In this document: positions 8,433-19,004 of the stretch, piece after piece
Layout of the letters: each line of letters opens with the position of its first letter
Position numbering within the stretch: position 1 is the stretch's first letter
Origin: Petrosia ficiformis
Lineage: Eukaryota; Porifera; Demospongiae; Haplosclerida; Petrosiidae
NCBI GenBank assembly: GCA_947044365.1
Contig: OX345642.1
Location: forward strand, 892,001 to 956,000
Direction: 5' to 3'
DNA: 64,000 nt
Made by a program: the position numbers and the translations under genes
The notes under the pieces: model-generated
Seen by the model: the letters and a program-made list of their open reading frames with translations, nothing else
Told to the model about the DNA's origin: nothing
The model's database searches: none

Positions 8433-11400
8433 GTAAGTTTCTTTACATTTCATTTTGTGAGTGCAGGCAGTTGTTACCTTGTGATCAATTAGTCTGGGGA
8501 CCCGCCCCTTTGCAACGAGGAAGGGTCTGGCAACATGCGTATTCACAAGTTGTCACCGTAGCAGGATTTCTGCTACGCTTTGATCTAACTGATCAGGGGC
8601 GTGTGCTTTTAGTTATATTATCAAGCAGGCTGGGAATCATCTGGGATACGATGCTATCAAGCCAGAACAGCTAAAAGTTGTTTCGCACTTAAAAGGAAAA
8701 GATTGTTTTGTTATTATACCAACTGCATAGGCCTATGGTAAAAGCCTTTGTTTTGCCCTTCTTCCACTTGTATTCAACACTTTGAGAAGTACCAGTTCCT
8801 CCATCGTGATTGTTGTGACTCCCTTAATATCTATAATGCAAAGCATGGTTGAAGAATACCAGTCTTGAGGTCTGAAAGCTGACTATACTCAGGAACGCCA
8901 TACGTGCATGTGCATATTAAAAATTTTAATAAGTTTACATAATAATTATACAACCATAATTAAAAATTCTTCAAATTCCACTGTGAAAACTTGTGAATAC
9001 GCATGTTGCCAGACCCTTCCTCGTTGCGAAGGGGCGGGTCCCCAGACTAGTGATCAATTGCATCATGTTATGTTTGTAACTCAATAATAAGCATAAATGA
9101 ATGTAGAATAGTTTCCTAAAGTTTTAGCTATGGGTTTCTTTGTAATCATACAGTTTTATAATCATGTTTTGTAGTATATCCAGCAGTCATAAATACTTTG
9201 CTACATGGAAACAATGCGAAATGTATAGGTTCTTAAACTATTAAATATGCACGTTTTTTTAATGGTCTATTAAACTGTCGAATTTGGACTATTTTCTTTC
9301 TTAGAAAGCTTTAAGTTGCATTCTACATGGTCTAAAGGTTGTAGCAAACATTTTTTAGCAAGCAACCCAACATCCACTAACAGCTTATTAAATATTGAGC
9401 AATGCCAAAGCTGACATTTGAATATAAGCATAGACAAAGGAAGGTTCGAATTTCAAAAATTTGTTTTTGCCTTGCTTAATAATTTGCATATTCCATTCGT
9501 ATCATTTAAGGCAAGTTAGTAATGACTGATACAATGTTTGACAGTTTGATAAGTCTATTAACTTTCAGTAGCCATTCATGTTTCAGTGCCATTATTAGGT
9601 ATACATACAATATCTTGAATATGACAACATCATGCCCATAAAATGCTTGAAACAATATAATAACAAATTTGTAGGATTTCTTAAGTCAACTTATTTTATC
9701 CATTGTGTATATATACTATCATGTTCCAGGAGAAGCAATCTTTCAACAATACTCACATAATTATAATTATAATATTTAGGACACTCATTTTTTCGTTAAT
9801 AAAAAGATCAGAAATTCAATCATATTGAAATTAAAGTTTGTGTTATTGCTTGCCACTAATCAATGCATCTGGTTCTCTGACAATGTGAATAGTACTGCAT
9901 TGCATGACATAATATTACATTTTTAGCATTGAAATAATTCTAGTTTCTCATTCCGGTTTTTTAATTCATTATCCCTGGTTGCATATTTGCAACATTTCTG
10001 CTTACAATTTTCATATTTTTGAATGTAAACATTTGCTCTAAATTTTCTGGTGCAAAAATTGAAGCTATATAGGTCCTCTGATTACTCATTGCCAAAGGTT
10101 ATTGCTAAACTCATGTTTTGCATCCCCCCTTTTTCACAATTGTATTAGCCAATATAATTGTAGTTACACATAATTATGACGGCATTTACATAAATCAAAG
10201 ATGTGGTATAGTGATTTCACTCTTACACTACCATGACAGGTACAGAAAAGAGAGTTGGAAGAAATAAACAGGACTGTTGCAGAGATTCGATTATTGAAGA
10301 ATAAAATATATCAATTGAAAATAGGTGAAGTACATAATACCTACTGATATTATGTTAATTCAGTGTACAGAGAGATCATTATTCTGCTCTAACAGCATTC
10401 TATTTGACTGCAATTACAAATTTAACCATTGTAAAAATGTTACAGCTCAACAGTGTATGTGGAAACAGACCCTTTTCTCTAGATAGTGGCTATTTGGATC
10501 CAGAGGCAAATAGCAGTAATACCACAAAACAGTGTATAACCATATTCATAGTGGGAAGCCCACTGAGTATGGGTTCTACTATACAAACAGTCACATGAAT
10601 ATACATTAATATAAAATGATTCACATTTGGTTCCTTCATTAAACATCAAAAGGAATTTTCATTACATAAACAACTCCTCTGATCATACTCAAAGTTTTTC
10701 TGAAATTAATATGTTGAGTGGGTGTATCATGAACTGCCAGTGCTATACACAAATCAGATAAAGCACAGCGGTTTCGAATTTTAAGCAACTAATTAGTGTG
10801 GTTTCTTAATGAAGCAAATACACCCACTCAACATAAACCAATCAGTCATAACACCTCTAGTTGGTTTTACAGTAACCTCGTTCTCTGGCTCAGTTACTGT
10901 AAATCAGATACAGCCCACCTAGAGGTGTTATAACTACTACTTGTAATACAGAGTTTTTGTTAAGTTTTGAAGCATGGGCCAAATTGGCTCAACAAATAAA
11001 TACATATTAAGCCAATTAACAAAGAGTTAATGCTGTTAGTGATGATATAATCATAATTAACTGTACCATCTGGCCCAAAGAGAGAACTGTGCAGTGCCAA
11101 ATAAGAAGCTCTTTGGGCCAATGGTGCACCACATGTGCTTATCAAAAACACTGTTGTAATACCGTATCATTATGATCTCTTTTGTCATCTTTCTATTTGT
11201 GCCTGATTTTCTCTTAACTTCTGCACACACTTCAATGAAATTCACAAGGAAGACTCTTTTACACTTGCATACTTTTGCTATTATCATTATGATAACAACT
11301 CACTATGTTGATCGCCAGCAGTTAGTTTCATATTACAGTTTTGTAGGTCATAAGTTTAATAGGGCTGACCAAACTGTAATACTGCCCTGGTGATAGAAAC

Positions 11401-13243
11401 ATGAGACTAATGCGATGGGAAGGCAACTGGTGATGATATTTTCTATACAACTCAATCAATGTATCTATCTCATTATTTCAACGAGTATATTTGCTATTAA
11501 TTATTATATTTTATAATTATACATTTCATATATTCCATATTTAGATGACACAAACATTGATGTATTACCATTTTCTGAAGTGTTTCTCAGCTATCGTCAG
11601 ATAGATAAACACAAACAGTTTGCACAGGATTTGTTTGATCAACTCAAGCAACAAAATTTTGGTGTTTGGAGAGATGATAATGGCACACAACCTGGAGATA
11701 GTTTACCTGAAAAGCTTTCTAAAGCGATTAATAAATGTGATCTCTTTGTTTGTTTGTTATCCAAGGAGTATTTTGATTCTGAATGGTGCCTAAAGCAGAT
11801 TAGATTTGCCCAAGATACACAGAAGAGATTATTTGCTATTCATTGGGGAAAGGATGAAATTCCTGATGACTTCAAATTTCTTCTTGGAGATATGCTTTCT
11901 CACAATTATAATCCACAAGCGGACGATTCTGAAAAAGAGCTTCAAAAATGTTTAGAAGAATTGATAAGTGTTATAACTGGTGAGTTAACATAGAAAAAAG
12001 AATGATTGTGCTTTCATGTTAGACACTCAAACAAGTATGTAATTGCCGAGCGCCTTAGCGCGAGGCATATAATCGTGCAGTGTGGACTCAGCTAGCGTAA
12101 TACAATTAGTTGTGGGCGTAATAAAAACATGGAGTCGCGATAGTAAGACATTTAGACACTCGCCTTGCTGCTTTCCTGCAGTTAACGGAGCATGATTTTG
12201 GTACTTCTGGCTTTCTTATAAGGTCTTCTGTCTAACACAAGTGAATATTGGAGTTAGAGGGAGTGTAGTCTTGTTAGTCTGCCTAGGTAGACCTTCCATG
12301 ATCCAACTGCAAACGTGGGGAGGGGCTGGTTAGCATAGCAGATCAGCCACGTGTATAATATCACTGTAGCATGAAATCACTTTGGCTCCTGAAATCACCA
12401 AGGAAAAGGAAAAGAAGGCTAGATAGGGAGAGGAGACGTTCTCATCATATAAATGTGGATTTAAGGCGTTCTGAGAGCTAGGCTTTTTCTTGGTGTCTTC
12501 ATGAAGAGAGTTCTGGTGTTTAATTAAACCACTTGGTTTGTTGTATTTTATGTATTTTACAAATTGTCTATGCAAGTAAGCTTAATATGTTCATAGTCTA
12601 AGCTAATTATACATACTTTATGTGCGCAAGGCTGATCTACATATATATGTAAACTAGTTATTAATAATGAATGTTATGTCACATCTGGAGTACATTTCAG
12701 AGTCAGGACTTCAGCATGTTTATACAGTTTAACGAAGCCACAAACCACACAGTGCATGTATCGAACCATGGTGCATATAGCACATTTATAGCTCTGTTGG
12801 AAGTTTTGAAGGGTGGCTTCATCATGACATATATATATGTCTACAGTTTCCTAAATGTTTGATGTTTCAAATCTGGTTTTGTGCATGAAACTCCCATTGA
12901 AGCCATACCCCTTGATTCCTTGGTCAAGGGTTGGTAGGACAAGATTGAAAGATTAACTCTCCTTTTCTCTGTTACCCACCAACCCAGATTTTGGTTACCT
13001 TTAAAGCATCAATTTGCTGTTATTGAGGGTTTACTTTCTTGCACTGTTGCACACTACAAAAAAAAACAGTTTAATTATTTCTACCAATCAGTTGGTTACT
13101 TCAATTGCATTTCAATATGTGTAGTTGACTTAAAATGAAAAAGTCTACAGGGAAGAGGCAAAAGTGATTAAATTAATATCGTTTGTATAATATTTTATAT
13201 AATATTATAAATTTTTATACTGTATAATATCATACTGGTATAC

Positions 13244-13281
<38 letters not shown>

Positions 13282-16200
13282 TACTGGTTTGTATTCTTAG
13301 ATCATGCTATATTGCAAGATGTCACATGATGTCTGAAAATCAGGATTCCACAGTAATCACAGTTTACACGTCCATAATTCTCCCACTATTTATTTACATA
13401 AGACTATGAACTGATAACATTCCAATCACAAACAGTTAAAATAACTAATTTAGTGGTTAGTACAGTTGCAAGGCATAAGATACTTTATATTCAATTATAG
13501 TTGAAGCACTATAATTTAGGGTGCTGTCCACTCATATTTCATATCAAGATTTAGTATAAAGTACATGTAATTGTATCTGGCCATCTGTAAACCCACAAAC
13601 ACGTAATTTAATATATACCTTTCAATACTTGTACACATTATGTCATAGTAACATCATACATGTAACCACAGCATCTTCTATATATGACAATTGACAAACT
13701 GAATTAAAACTCATGCTATTCCATGTAACTGTGCTAAACAATAAAATGGTTATTTTAATGATTTAATTTTTGCAGTGATACCATGACACTTCACATCATA
13801 GTTAAGGAAATATGATGTAACATGCCCTACCCTTTGATACTTGTAGAAATTTAATCTCTAGTTACTGTGAAAAAACCTAATGACATTCCTTTGGGGGAGG
13901 ATTGCTATCTTGTAGTACTTTTAATGTATTTTTTGCAGTTTAAACAAAGATAACTAAAATACATGTTTGAACGTTTTGCACTTCTGTTCTGTATATAATA
14001 ACATTTATGTTTGTGAGAATTATTTTATCACAAAATATTTTTTTACAAACGTATAAGATTATCATTAGAAAAACTATCAAACACATTGGTTTTGTGTTAT
14101 GTTTAAATTTAACTAATAACTATCAACAGAATTAATTATTTCTTTTCAGATGAGAGGGATCAAGAGCTATTTATAGAAGAATGTAAAAAAGGAGAAATCA
14201 AGATTCATCCTGTTAAATGTATCTTAAGTGGTTTACCTCGAGTTGGTAAGACATCCTTTATGCTACGTTTACAAGGACAGAAACCACTTGATGATAGTCC
14301 AAGTACAGGTATTGAACGTCCTGTGTCGATCACCATTTTAGAACGAACTAATTTTGCTGCAACAATAATCAACCAAAAAGGGAAATGGGTACATACTAAT
14401 AATGTCCTAGAGGAAGGATGTCTTTTATTACAACATGTGAAACAACTAAAGGTTTCTTCATCTGGAGAGACCACTACAGATACTTCAGAAGATTCTTCTG
14501 ATGACTTTGATAAGTCTACAGTGAAGGACTCTTTAGATCACTTCAACAAGCCTGTAGAGATTCCTTCTTCTTTTAAACCTTCAGTAGATAATGGGACCAA
14601 GGAAACAAAACAACGTGTTCATGAATCTTTTCCCCTCGTACACGAATTTTTGTCTCAAGTATCATCGGCTCAACAAATATTTGAGAATTTGAAAGAATCC
14701 ACTACAGTATATTTCATGGATACTGGTGGACAGCCGGAATTCCATGAGCTACTTCCTCCTATCTTACATGGTCCTGCACTTCATCTTATATTCTTCAATG
14801 CCTCTCTTGACCTCAACAAACCAGTCCAGATAAATTATTGTCACAAGGAAGAGATCGAATCATTTAAATACACCAGTAACTCTTCTTCAATTGAAATTCT
14901 TCATCAACTTCTCTCTAGCTTCTATTTTCTTCAAGAGAAGTCAAATTCAGTTCTGCTGGGTTCTCATATTGATCTGCTTGATGTCGATGAATCACAACAT
15001 CATGTCATGATCAACAAAATAAGTGATCTTCTCAAACAGCACATGGAGGAAACAGATTATTACAAAAATGCTTTTTTAACCTATCCCACAGATAGCAATA
15101 ATATTTTTCTACCGATAGACAACAAAACCGCATCTGAAGAGGAATTGGAACAAGTCAAAAAGTTCCTGGAGATTGTGTTTAATCAATTTGAGGCAGTTCC
15201 TTTGCCAATCACTTGGGCAACCTTTCACCTGATACTGCGATACAAGTACGAGAAGTCAGGTGTGTGTACTATCACAGATTGTGAAGATCTTACCGAAAAA
15301 TGTGGCATCAAAAGAGAAAATGTAGTTTCAGTATTAAGATATCTACATAATAATGTTGGAACTATCTTATATTACGAAAATGTTGATAGCCTCAAAGAGC
15401 TTGTTATATGTGATCCTAATGTTTTGTTTCATGGATTATCTCATCTTGTGACTGTTTCATTTGCTGGTTCTGGCATTAATTACACCATAGCAGATAGAAT
15501 TAGGAAGACAGGAGTAATACCACGACATGTACTCGACAAAGCCAAATCTCAAGATCCAAGTTCTCCACTAAATGCCCAACATCTGATAAACCTCCTCAAA
15601 CATTACAAGTTAATCAAAGAGGTCAAACAAGATGGTGATATCTCTTATTTTATGCCCTGTCTTCTACAACTTGAAAATTTAACTTCATCATTATCTGCAG
15701 ATGTAGTTAAACATCTCGATACTCCTCCACTTGTGATAATGTTTCAAGGTGGATTTATTCCATTGGGTGTTTTCTCATCTCTGGTAATTGAATTATCGTC
15801 AAAATGGAAGTACGACTCCAAAACTTTGTATCGTAATCATGTTGACTTCAATGCACGATCACATAGAGTTGAGTTACGCTCCTGTTTTACATATCTGGAA
15901 ATTCGTATTACTGCACACGATAAACCATCATTCCATTGCTACCAGACTCGAACATTTCTTAAGCAGTGTATAAATGATGTGTTACAATCTCAAAGACGTA
16001 CTGCTCGCATTAAAGTTTTGGAAGGTGTGTACTGTCCAGGTAGCTTTAGTTGCCCTTCCCTTCACATGTGTGAATATGAAGATGGATATCTTACATGTAC
16101 TGCTACAGAAAGATGCAGGGAGTATATAAATCCCTTCCCCCTTGAGAAGTATCCTTTTCAGATATGTTGGTTTGAGGTACATAATTATAGGTGTGTAATT

Positions 16201-18632
16201 ATGTGTTTAATATGTATCTATTAATAGGACAATCCATCATTTTCTGGACAAGCGCTCCCTTTAACAGGTTATAAACCATAAATAATTATACATAGATATT
16301 ATTATACATTTATACACCTAAAAAAACTACATGCAAAAGTACAGTTACATCATACACCTCAAGACACATACATGCTCATAATTTTAGTGATAATAATAAT
16401 TATTTATAAATTATTAATTTTCACAGTAGTTATTGATTTATTTCAAAATAGATGATGTATCTAGATTACCAACAAGAAGTACCAATGGAAGAAGACAAAG
16501 GAGAGAAGAAGAGATTGAATCAAATGCTACAGAAGGACCAGGTGTGGATGGTACGTTTTTACACTCTCCATCTGACATTGGTTTTAATTGAATGTAGTAT
16601 ACATTTAACATGTAGTATACATGTAACATGTAGTATACATGTAACATGTAGTATACATTTAACATGTAGTATACATGTAACATGTAGTATACATGTAACA
16701 TGTAGTGTACATGTAACATGTAGTATACATTTAACATGTAGTGTACATGTAACATGTAGTATACATTTAACATGTAGTATATAATTAACATGTAGTATAC
16801 ATTTAAAATGTAGTGTACATGTACATGTAAGTTTTGCTTCGCATGAGATGATGAAATTGGTATTGTGCTGTTATATCTATTTCTATTGGTCTACCTGTTT
16901 GTGTATTGTTTTTACAAAATTACATAGTCATACAATTTCACCACAGATGGTCAGAAGTTAAAAGCACAAAGTGAAAAAATTGTGGAATTTGTAGAGAATG
17001 GTGAGACAGTTGATAAAATACACTTTCTTGTGCATATTATATTGTCATAATGTCATCCTATATCTGCAGTCTTCAATTAACCCTTAGAGTCACATATCTG
17101 TGACATTTCACCTCTACGCACTTTGGAGTGCATTCCTAGCATTACAAAGTACTCCAAATGTTTGTAATTGGTTTCAGTAATAAGCCCATGAAAATAGCTT
17201 AAAAAGTTGATTGTTTTTTGACAATAATTATATGTATTACAAAACATTTCAGCAAATAACCAAACTTATAAGTATCATGCTGTGTATTTTTTTTTGTATT
17301 TTAAATACAGTGTCACCACATGATATTCTCAAGTCACACTTAGTGCAGTTGATTGATGTTATAACTACACCTGATAGACTGGCAAATGGTCTCTTTGCAG
17401 CTGATCTGATATCTAATGCTGTTAAAAATCGTGTGTTGAGTCAACAAAACCTTTCTCATCAAGATAAAGCCAGTATTTTAGTAAATCAAGTTCTGACATC
17501 TCTGAAGGCATTTAAAGATCCTAAAACACTAATCTCATTTTGTGACGTCTTAAAGAATCAAGATGATCCAAATCTTTTCAGGATAGCTAATACTATGTTA
17601 GGAGATTTAGGTAAGCATTTCTGTAGTATTATAACAAATTATTTACTTTTTACAATTCCCAGGGATTGATATACAGGAAATCCAGCTCCCAAACAATGAA
17701 AGATCTCGCAGCATGACAGGTAGGATTATACATGTATACATGTATTATTCATCTGTGCATGCATAAAACAATAATATGTACCTCAGCTCACAATTGATAT
17801 TAATAATTCTACTAATTATAGTATAATAATATAAAATTGTTATATAATGACTTATCTTGAGAGCACACAACAGCGTAATTAATCAGTGATGCACTGGATA
17901 TACTCATTTATTAGTTTATATATTTGAAAAAGTGAGAAAAAGACAGTTTGAAGAAAAGAGAGAAACTGTTGGAAGTAAGACTTGTATAATTTTTATTTTG
18001 CACTAAAGTCCATGAAATCCTCATGTGATGACTTCATTGTAATATAGCAGGGGTGGCTCTACATATCTGCAGACTACTTTATGTACAACCACTTTTTAGG
18101 CTACATATGTGCACTACAGATCAAAATGGGCATGGCTAGCCAAAAGTGAGCATGGTCACGAAACATTTTTCCATGCTATGTGCACATCTTTTCTTACCAT
18201 TACAGCCTGCCGCCACCCTGTATAATGTAGGTTAATACACAAGTATACGGTAACTCAGTAATGAATTGAAATTTGACATACAAAAAAAAAGAATGGGAAG
18301 GATAATATGAAAAAAATGTCACCAAACTAAAATATTTTCCTGAGGTTAATGTGAACACAAATGATCTTTATTACAGTTCTGTTATGTCATTTATCAATCA
18401 TTAAAATTGTTTACAGGATGATCTATATACAATTCGTTTATCACTTAAGCTAATACCTTTCTTTTATATTTCAGCCAGTACACCTAGGTCTGCTGCTACA
18501 AACATTCCAACTAATTCTGACAAAAAGCTACCAACAGGAAAATCTGAAGATACTGCTCCACTTTGTGTACTTATTTTACTTTTTGTGTTTGTTGTTTTGA
18601 TAAGTATGTTGGTAAATCGATATCTATACTGA
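7521..18632 (+). CDS. Gene A: Death-TIR-Roco-like GTPase-CARD-like, tail-anchored
   Basis: The model has ten coding exons: 7521-8432, 10240-10324, 11545-11979, 14150-16176, 16228-16267, 16452-16550, 16947-17000, 17311-17610, 17663-17719 and 18475-18632. Junctions are GT-AG, all phases match, and the conceptual product is about 1388 aa. Domain order: Death (about 15-105), helical module (110-304), coiled coil (305-332), TIR (333-477), GTPase with P-loop near residue 505 and COR-like region to about 1150, charged linker, CARD-like (about 1219-1318), Ser/Thr-rich spacer, and a C-terminal hydrophobic helix. The set resembles metazoan innate-immune or cell-death signalling GTPases: Death, TIR and CARD-like domains recruit partners and the GTPase is a switch or oligomerisation module. 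This gene alone in the window has a TIR exon. The ligand is unknown. Confidence 0.8.
8491..9049. mobile_element. 559-bp MITE with 10-bp target-site duplication
   Basis: Terminal inverted repeats of about 60 bp start AGTCTGGGGACCCGCCCCTT. The flanks 8481-8490 and 9050-9059 are identical (GTGATCAATT). A 9-10-bp duplication is typical of Mutator-like elements, so this is probably a non-autonomous Mutator-like MITE. It lies in the first intron of gene A, 58 nt after the donor. Confidence 0.85.
9060..10239. other. Intron 1 of gene A, no feature seen
   Basis: AT-rich intron sequence with no repeat or ORF that can be supported. Confidence 0.5.
10240..10324 (+). CDS. Gene A exon 2: coiled-coil exon
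   Basis: An 85-nt exon between CAG and GTGAAG, entering in phase 0 and leaving in phase 1. It encodes VQKRELEEINRTVAEIRLLK plus NKIYQLKI, a heptad-like charged helix. It aligns with the gene B exon at 28617-28716, and both end in LKI. It probably mediates self-association. Confidence 0.75.
10711..10834. mobile_element. 124-bp MITE with 17-bp inverted ends
   Basis: ATGTTGAGTGGGTGTAT at 10711 is the exact inverse of ATACACCCACTCAACAT ending at 10834. It sits in intron 2 of gene A. Confidence 0.75.
10847..10932. mobile_element. 86-bp palindromic MITE-like element
   Basis: The outer arms ATAACACCTCTAG and CTAGAGGTGTTAT are inverted. An inner pair (TTTACAGTAAC and GTTACTGTAAA) extends the fold. 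It begins 12 bp after the preceding MITE. Confidence 0.7.
10949..11153. mobile_element. 205-bp hAT-type MITE with 8-bp target-site duplication
   Basis: The ends are CAGAGTTTTTGTTAAG and CTTATCAAAAACACTG. The flanks 10941-10948 and 11154-11161 are both TTGTAATA, an 8-bp duplication typical of hAT elements. A second member lies at 22917-23132. Confidence 0.85.
11545..11979 (+). CDS. Gene A exon 3: TIR domain
   Basis: A 435-nt symmetrical exon (phase 1 at both ends) encoding a complete TIR fold. Box 1 is EVFLSYRQIDK. The BB-loop region is WRDDNGTQPGDSLPEKLSKA, followed by DLFVCLLSKEYFDSEWCLKQ. TIR domains either self-associate as signalling scaffolds or cleave NAD+. The position that holds the catalytic Glu in SARM1 and plant TIRs (W-x-x-x-E) is Gln here: WCLKQ, codon CAG at 11796-11798. 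NADase activity is therefore predicted to be absent, leaving a scaffold role. Genes B and C lack this exon. Confidence 0.88.
11980..14149. other. Intron 3 of gene A
   Basis: About 2.2 kb without a gene. It contains a GC-richer repeat at about 12040-12260 (motif CACTCGCCTTGCTGCTTTCC) with a diverged relative near 34.68-34.86 kb, and a TA microsatellite at about 13240-13278. No other structure is seen. Confidence 0.5.
14150..16176 (+). CDS. Gene A exon 4: Roco-like GTPase with COR-like region
   Basis: One 2027-nt exon holds the whole module. G1/P-loop is GLPRVGKTS, G3 is DTGGQPEFHE, and the G4-like motif is GSHIDLLD. COR-like segments follow: ITWATFHLILRYKYEKSG, LHNNVGTILYY, ICDPNVLFHGLSHLV, and a beta-rich end with GGFIPLGVFSSLV and LYRNHVDF. 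A Ser/Asp-rich acidic insert (DTSEDSSDDFDKS) separates G1 from G3. These features fit Roc-COR-type switch GTPases found in early animals. Exon entry is phase 1 and exit is phase 0 at TTTGAG (donor 16177). The ORF extending to 16224 is intron read-through. Confidence 0.85.
16228..16550 (+). CDS. Gene A exons 5-6: linker
   Basis: Exon 5 (16228-16267) encodes DNPSFSGQALPLT. Exon 6 (16452-16550) encodes DDVSRLPTRSTNGRRQRREE, then EIESNATEGPGVDG. It is a basic and acidic, probably disordered linker between the COR-like and CARD-like domains. The splice phases fit, and both exons are conserved in B and C. The intron following exon 6 begins with the 18-bp minisatellite. Confidence 0.7.
16590..16825. 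repeat. 18-bp minisatellite, about 13 units
   Basis: The unit is CATGTAGTATACATTTAA, with a variant ending CATGTAA. It lies in the intron after exon 6 of gene A. Orthologous arrays are at 31.28-31.83 kb (B, about 30 units) and 49.14-49.37 kb (C, about 13 units). ORFs on both strands are six-residue repeats created by the array and are not genes. Confidence 0.92.
16947..17000 (+). CDS. Gene A exon 7: short charged exon
   Basis: 54 nt encoding DGQKLKAQSEKIVEFVENG, phase 1 to phase 1. It is present in C (49495-49548) but missing from B. Confidence 0.65.
17311..17610 (+). CDS. Gene A exon 8: CARD-like death-fold domain
   Basis: This 300-nt exon (phase 1-1) encodes about 100 aa. It begins with SPHDILKSHLVQLIDVITTP and continues through LFAADLISNAVKNRVL, ILVNQVLTSLKAF and ISFCDVLKNQDDPNLFRIAN. 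The spacing of hydrophobic helices and the DVLK...L ending resemble CARD-family death folds. Assignment is by pattern, not a search. The ORF that runs upstream and downstream is intron read-through. Confidence 0.7.
17663..17719 (+). CDS. Gene A exon 9: short linker exon
   Basis: 57 nt encoding GIDIQEIQLPNNERSRSMT, phase 1-1. It is near-identical in B (32409-32465) and C (50211-50267). Confidence 0.65.
17932..17974 (+). pseudogene. Gene A lost exon (acceptor deleted)
   Basis: The sequence matches the exon encoding DEKVRKRQFEEKRETVG in B (32671-32721) and C (50483-50533). About 9 nt are missing in A, including the TATAG acceptor and the first bases of the exon. The donor GTAAG at 17975 remains. 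Because flanking exons are phase 1, skipping it keeps the frame. Confidence 0.65.
18475..18632 (+). CDS. Gene A exon 11: C-terminal membrane anchor
   Basis: 158 nt. A Ser/Thr/Pro-rich spacer (STPRSAATNIPTNSDKKLPT) leads to the hydrophobic helix LCVLILLFVFVVLISMLV, then NRYLY and a stop. A single helix at the extreme C terminus with no signal peptide is the layout of a tail-anchored protein of the ER or mitochondrial outer membrane. Gene C has the same end; gene B does not. Confidence 0.75.
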
Positions 18633-18689
18633 ATATCTGCAAATTTGTATCATTTTTTGGTAATTATCTGATTTGTGTAATTTACATCA

Positions 18690-19004
18690 TGATGAAACAA
18701 ACCAATCCTGTAATAATTAAAAATTTACAATTGAACCATCTTGGATTCATCAAACGTCTTGTTATTTCTTGTGCTGAAGGTGATTTAGGATTGGTTGATG
18801 TCTAGTAATTGTTCATGGTATATCACTCCACTCATGATTTTATCATCTTGTGGACACACTGATATAGTAGTGGCTCTTATTCAATCTGGAACTAATATTA
18901 ACAAGACAGGTGAGTTTGGACAGACAGCACTTGACTACGCTGAAGAAGCTAAACAAGATAAGACTCGACATCTATTACAACATGGTGGACTGCATGAGAG
19001 TTAG
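18690..19004 (+). pseudogene. Ankyrin-repeat relic after gene A
   Basis: Frame 1 reads GFIKRLVISCAEGDLGLVDV and then a stop. Frame 2 continues with ITPLMILSSCGHTDIVVALI and GQTALDYAEEAKQDKTRHLL. Together these are ankyrin repeats interrupted by a frameshift near 18800. The same frameshift is in the copy at 51.25-51.56 kb. It lies after gene A's stop, so it is either an old lost 3' end or an unused alternative terminus. Confidence 0.65.

Noticed and set aside
12040..12120. tRNA-like GC-richer segment
   Set aside because: No cloverleaf with anticodon arm could be drawn; it belongs to a dispersed repeat also seen near 34.7 kb.
18795..19004. Separate small ankyrin gene
   Set aside because: The start lies inside an ankyrin repeat whose first half is in another frame just upstream; a frameshifted relic fits better.
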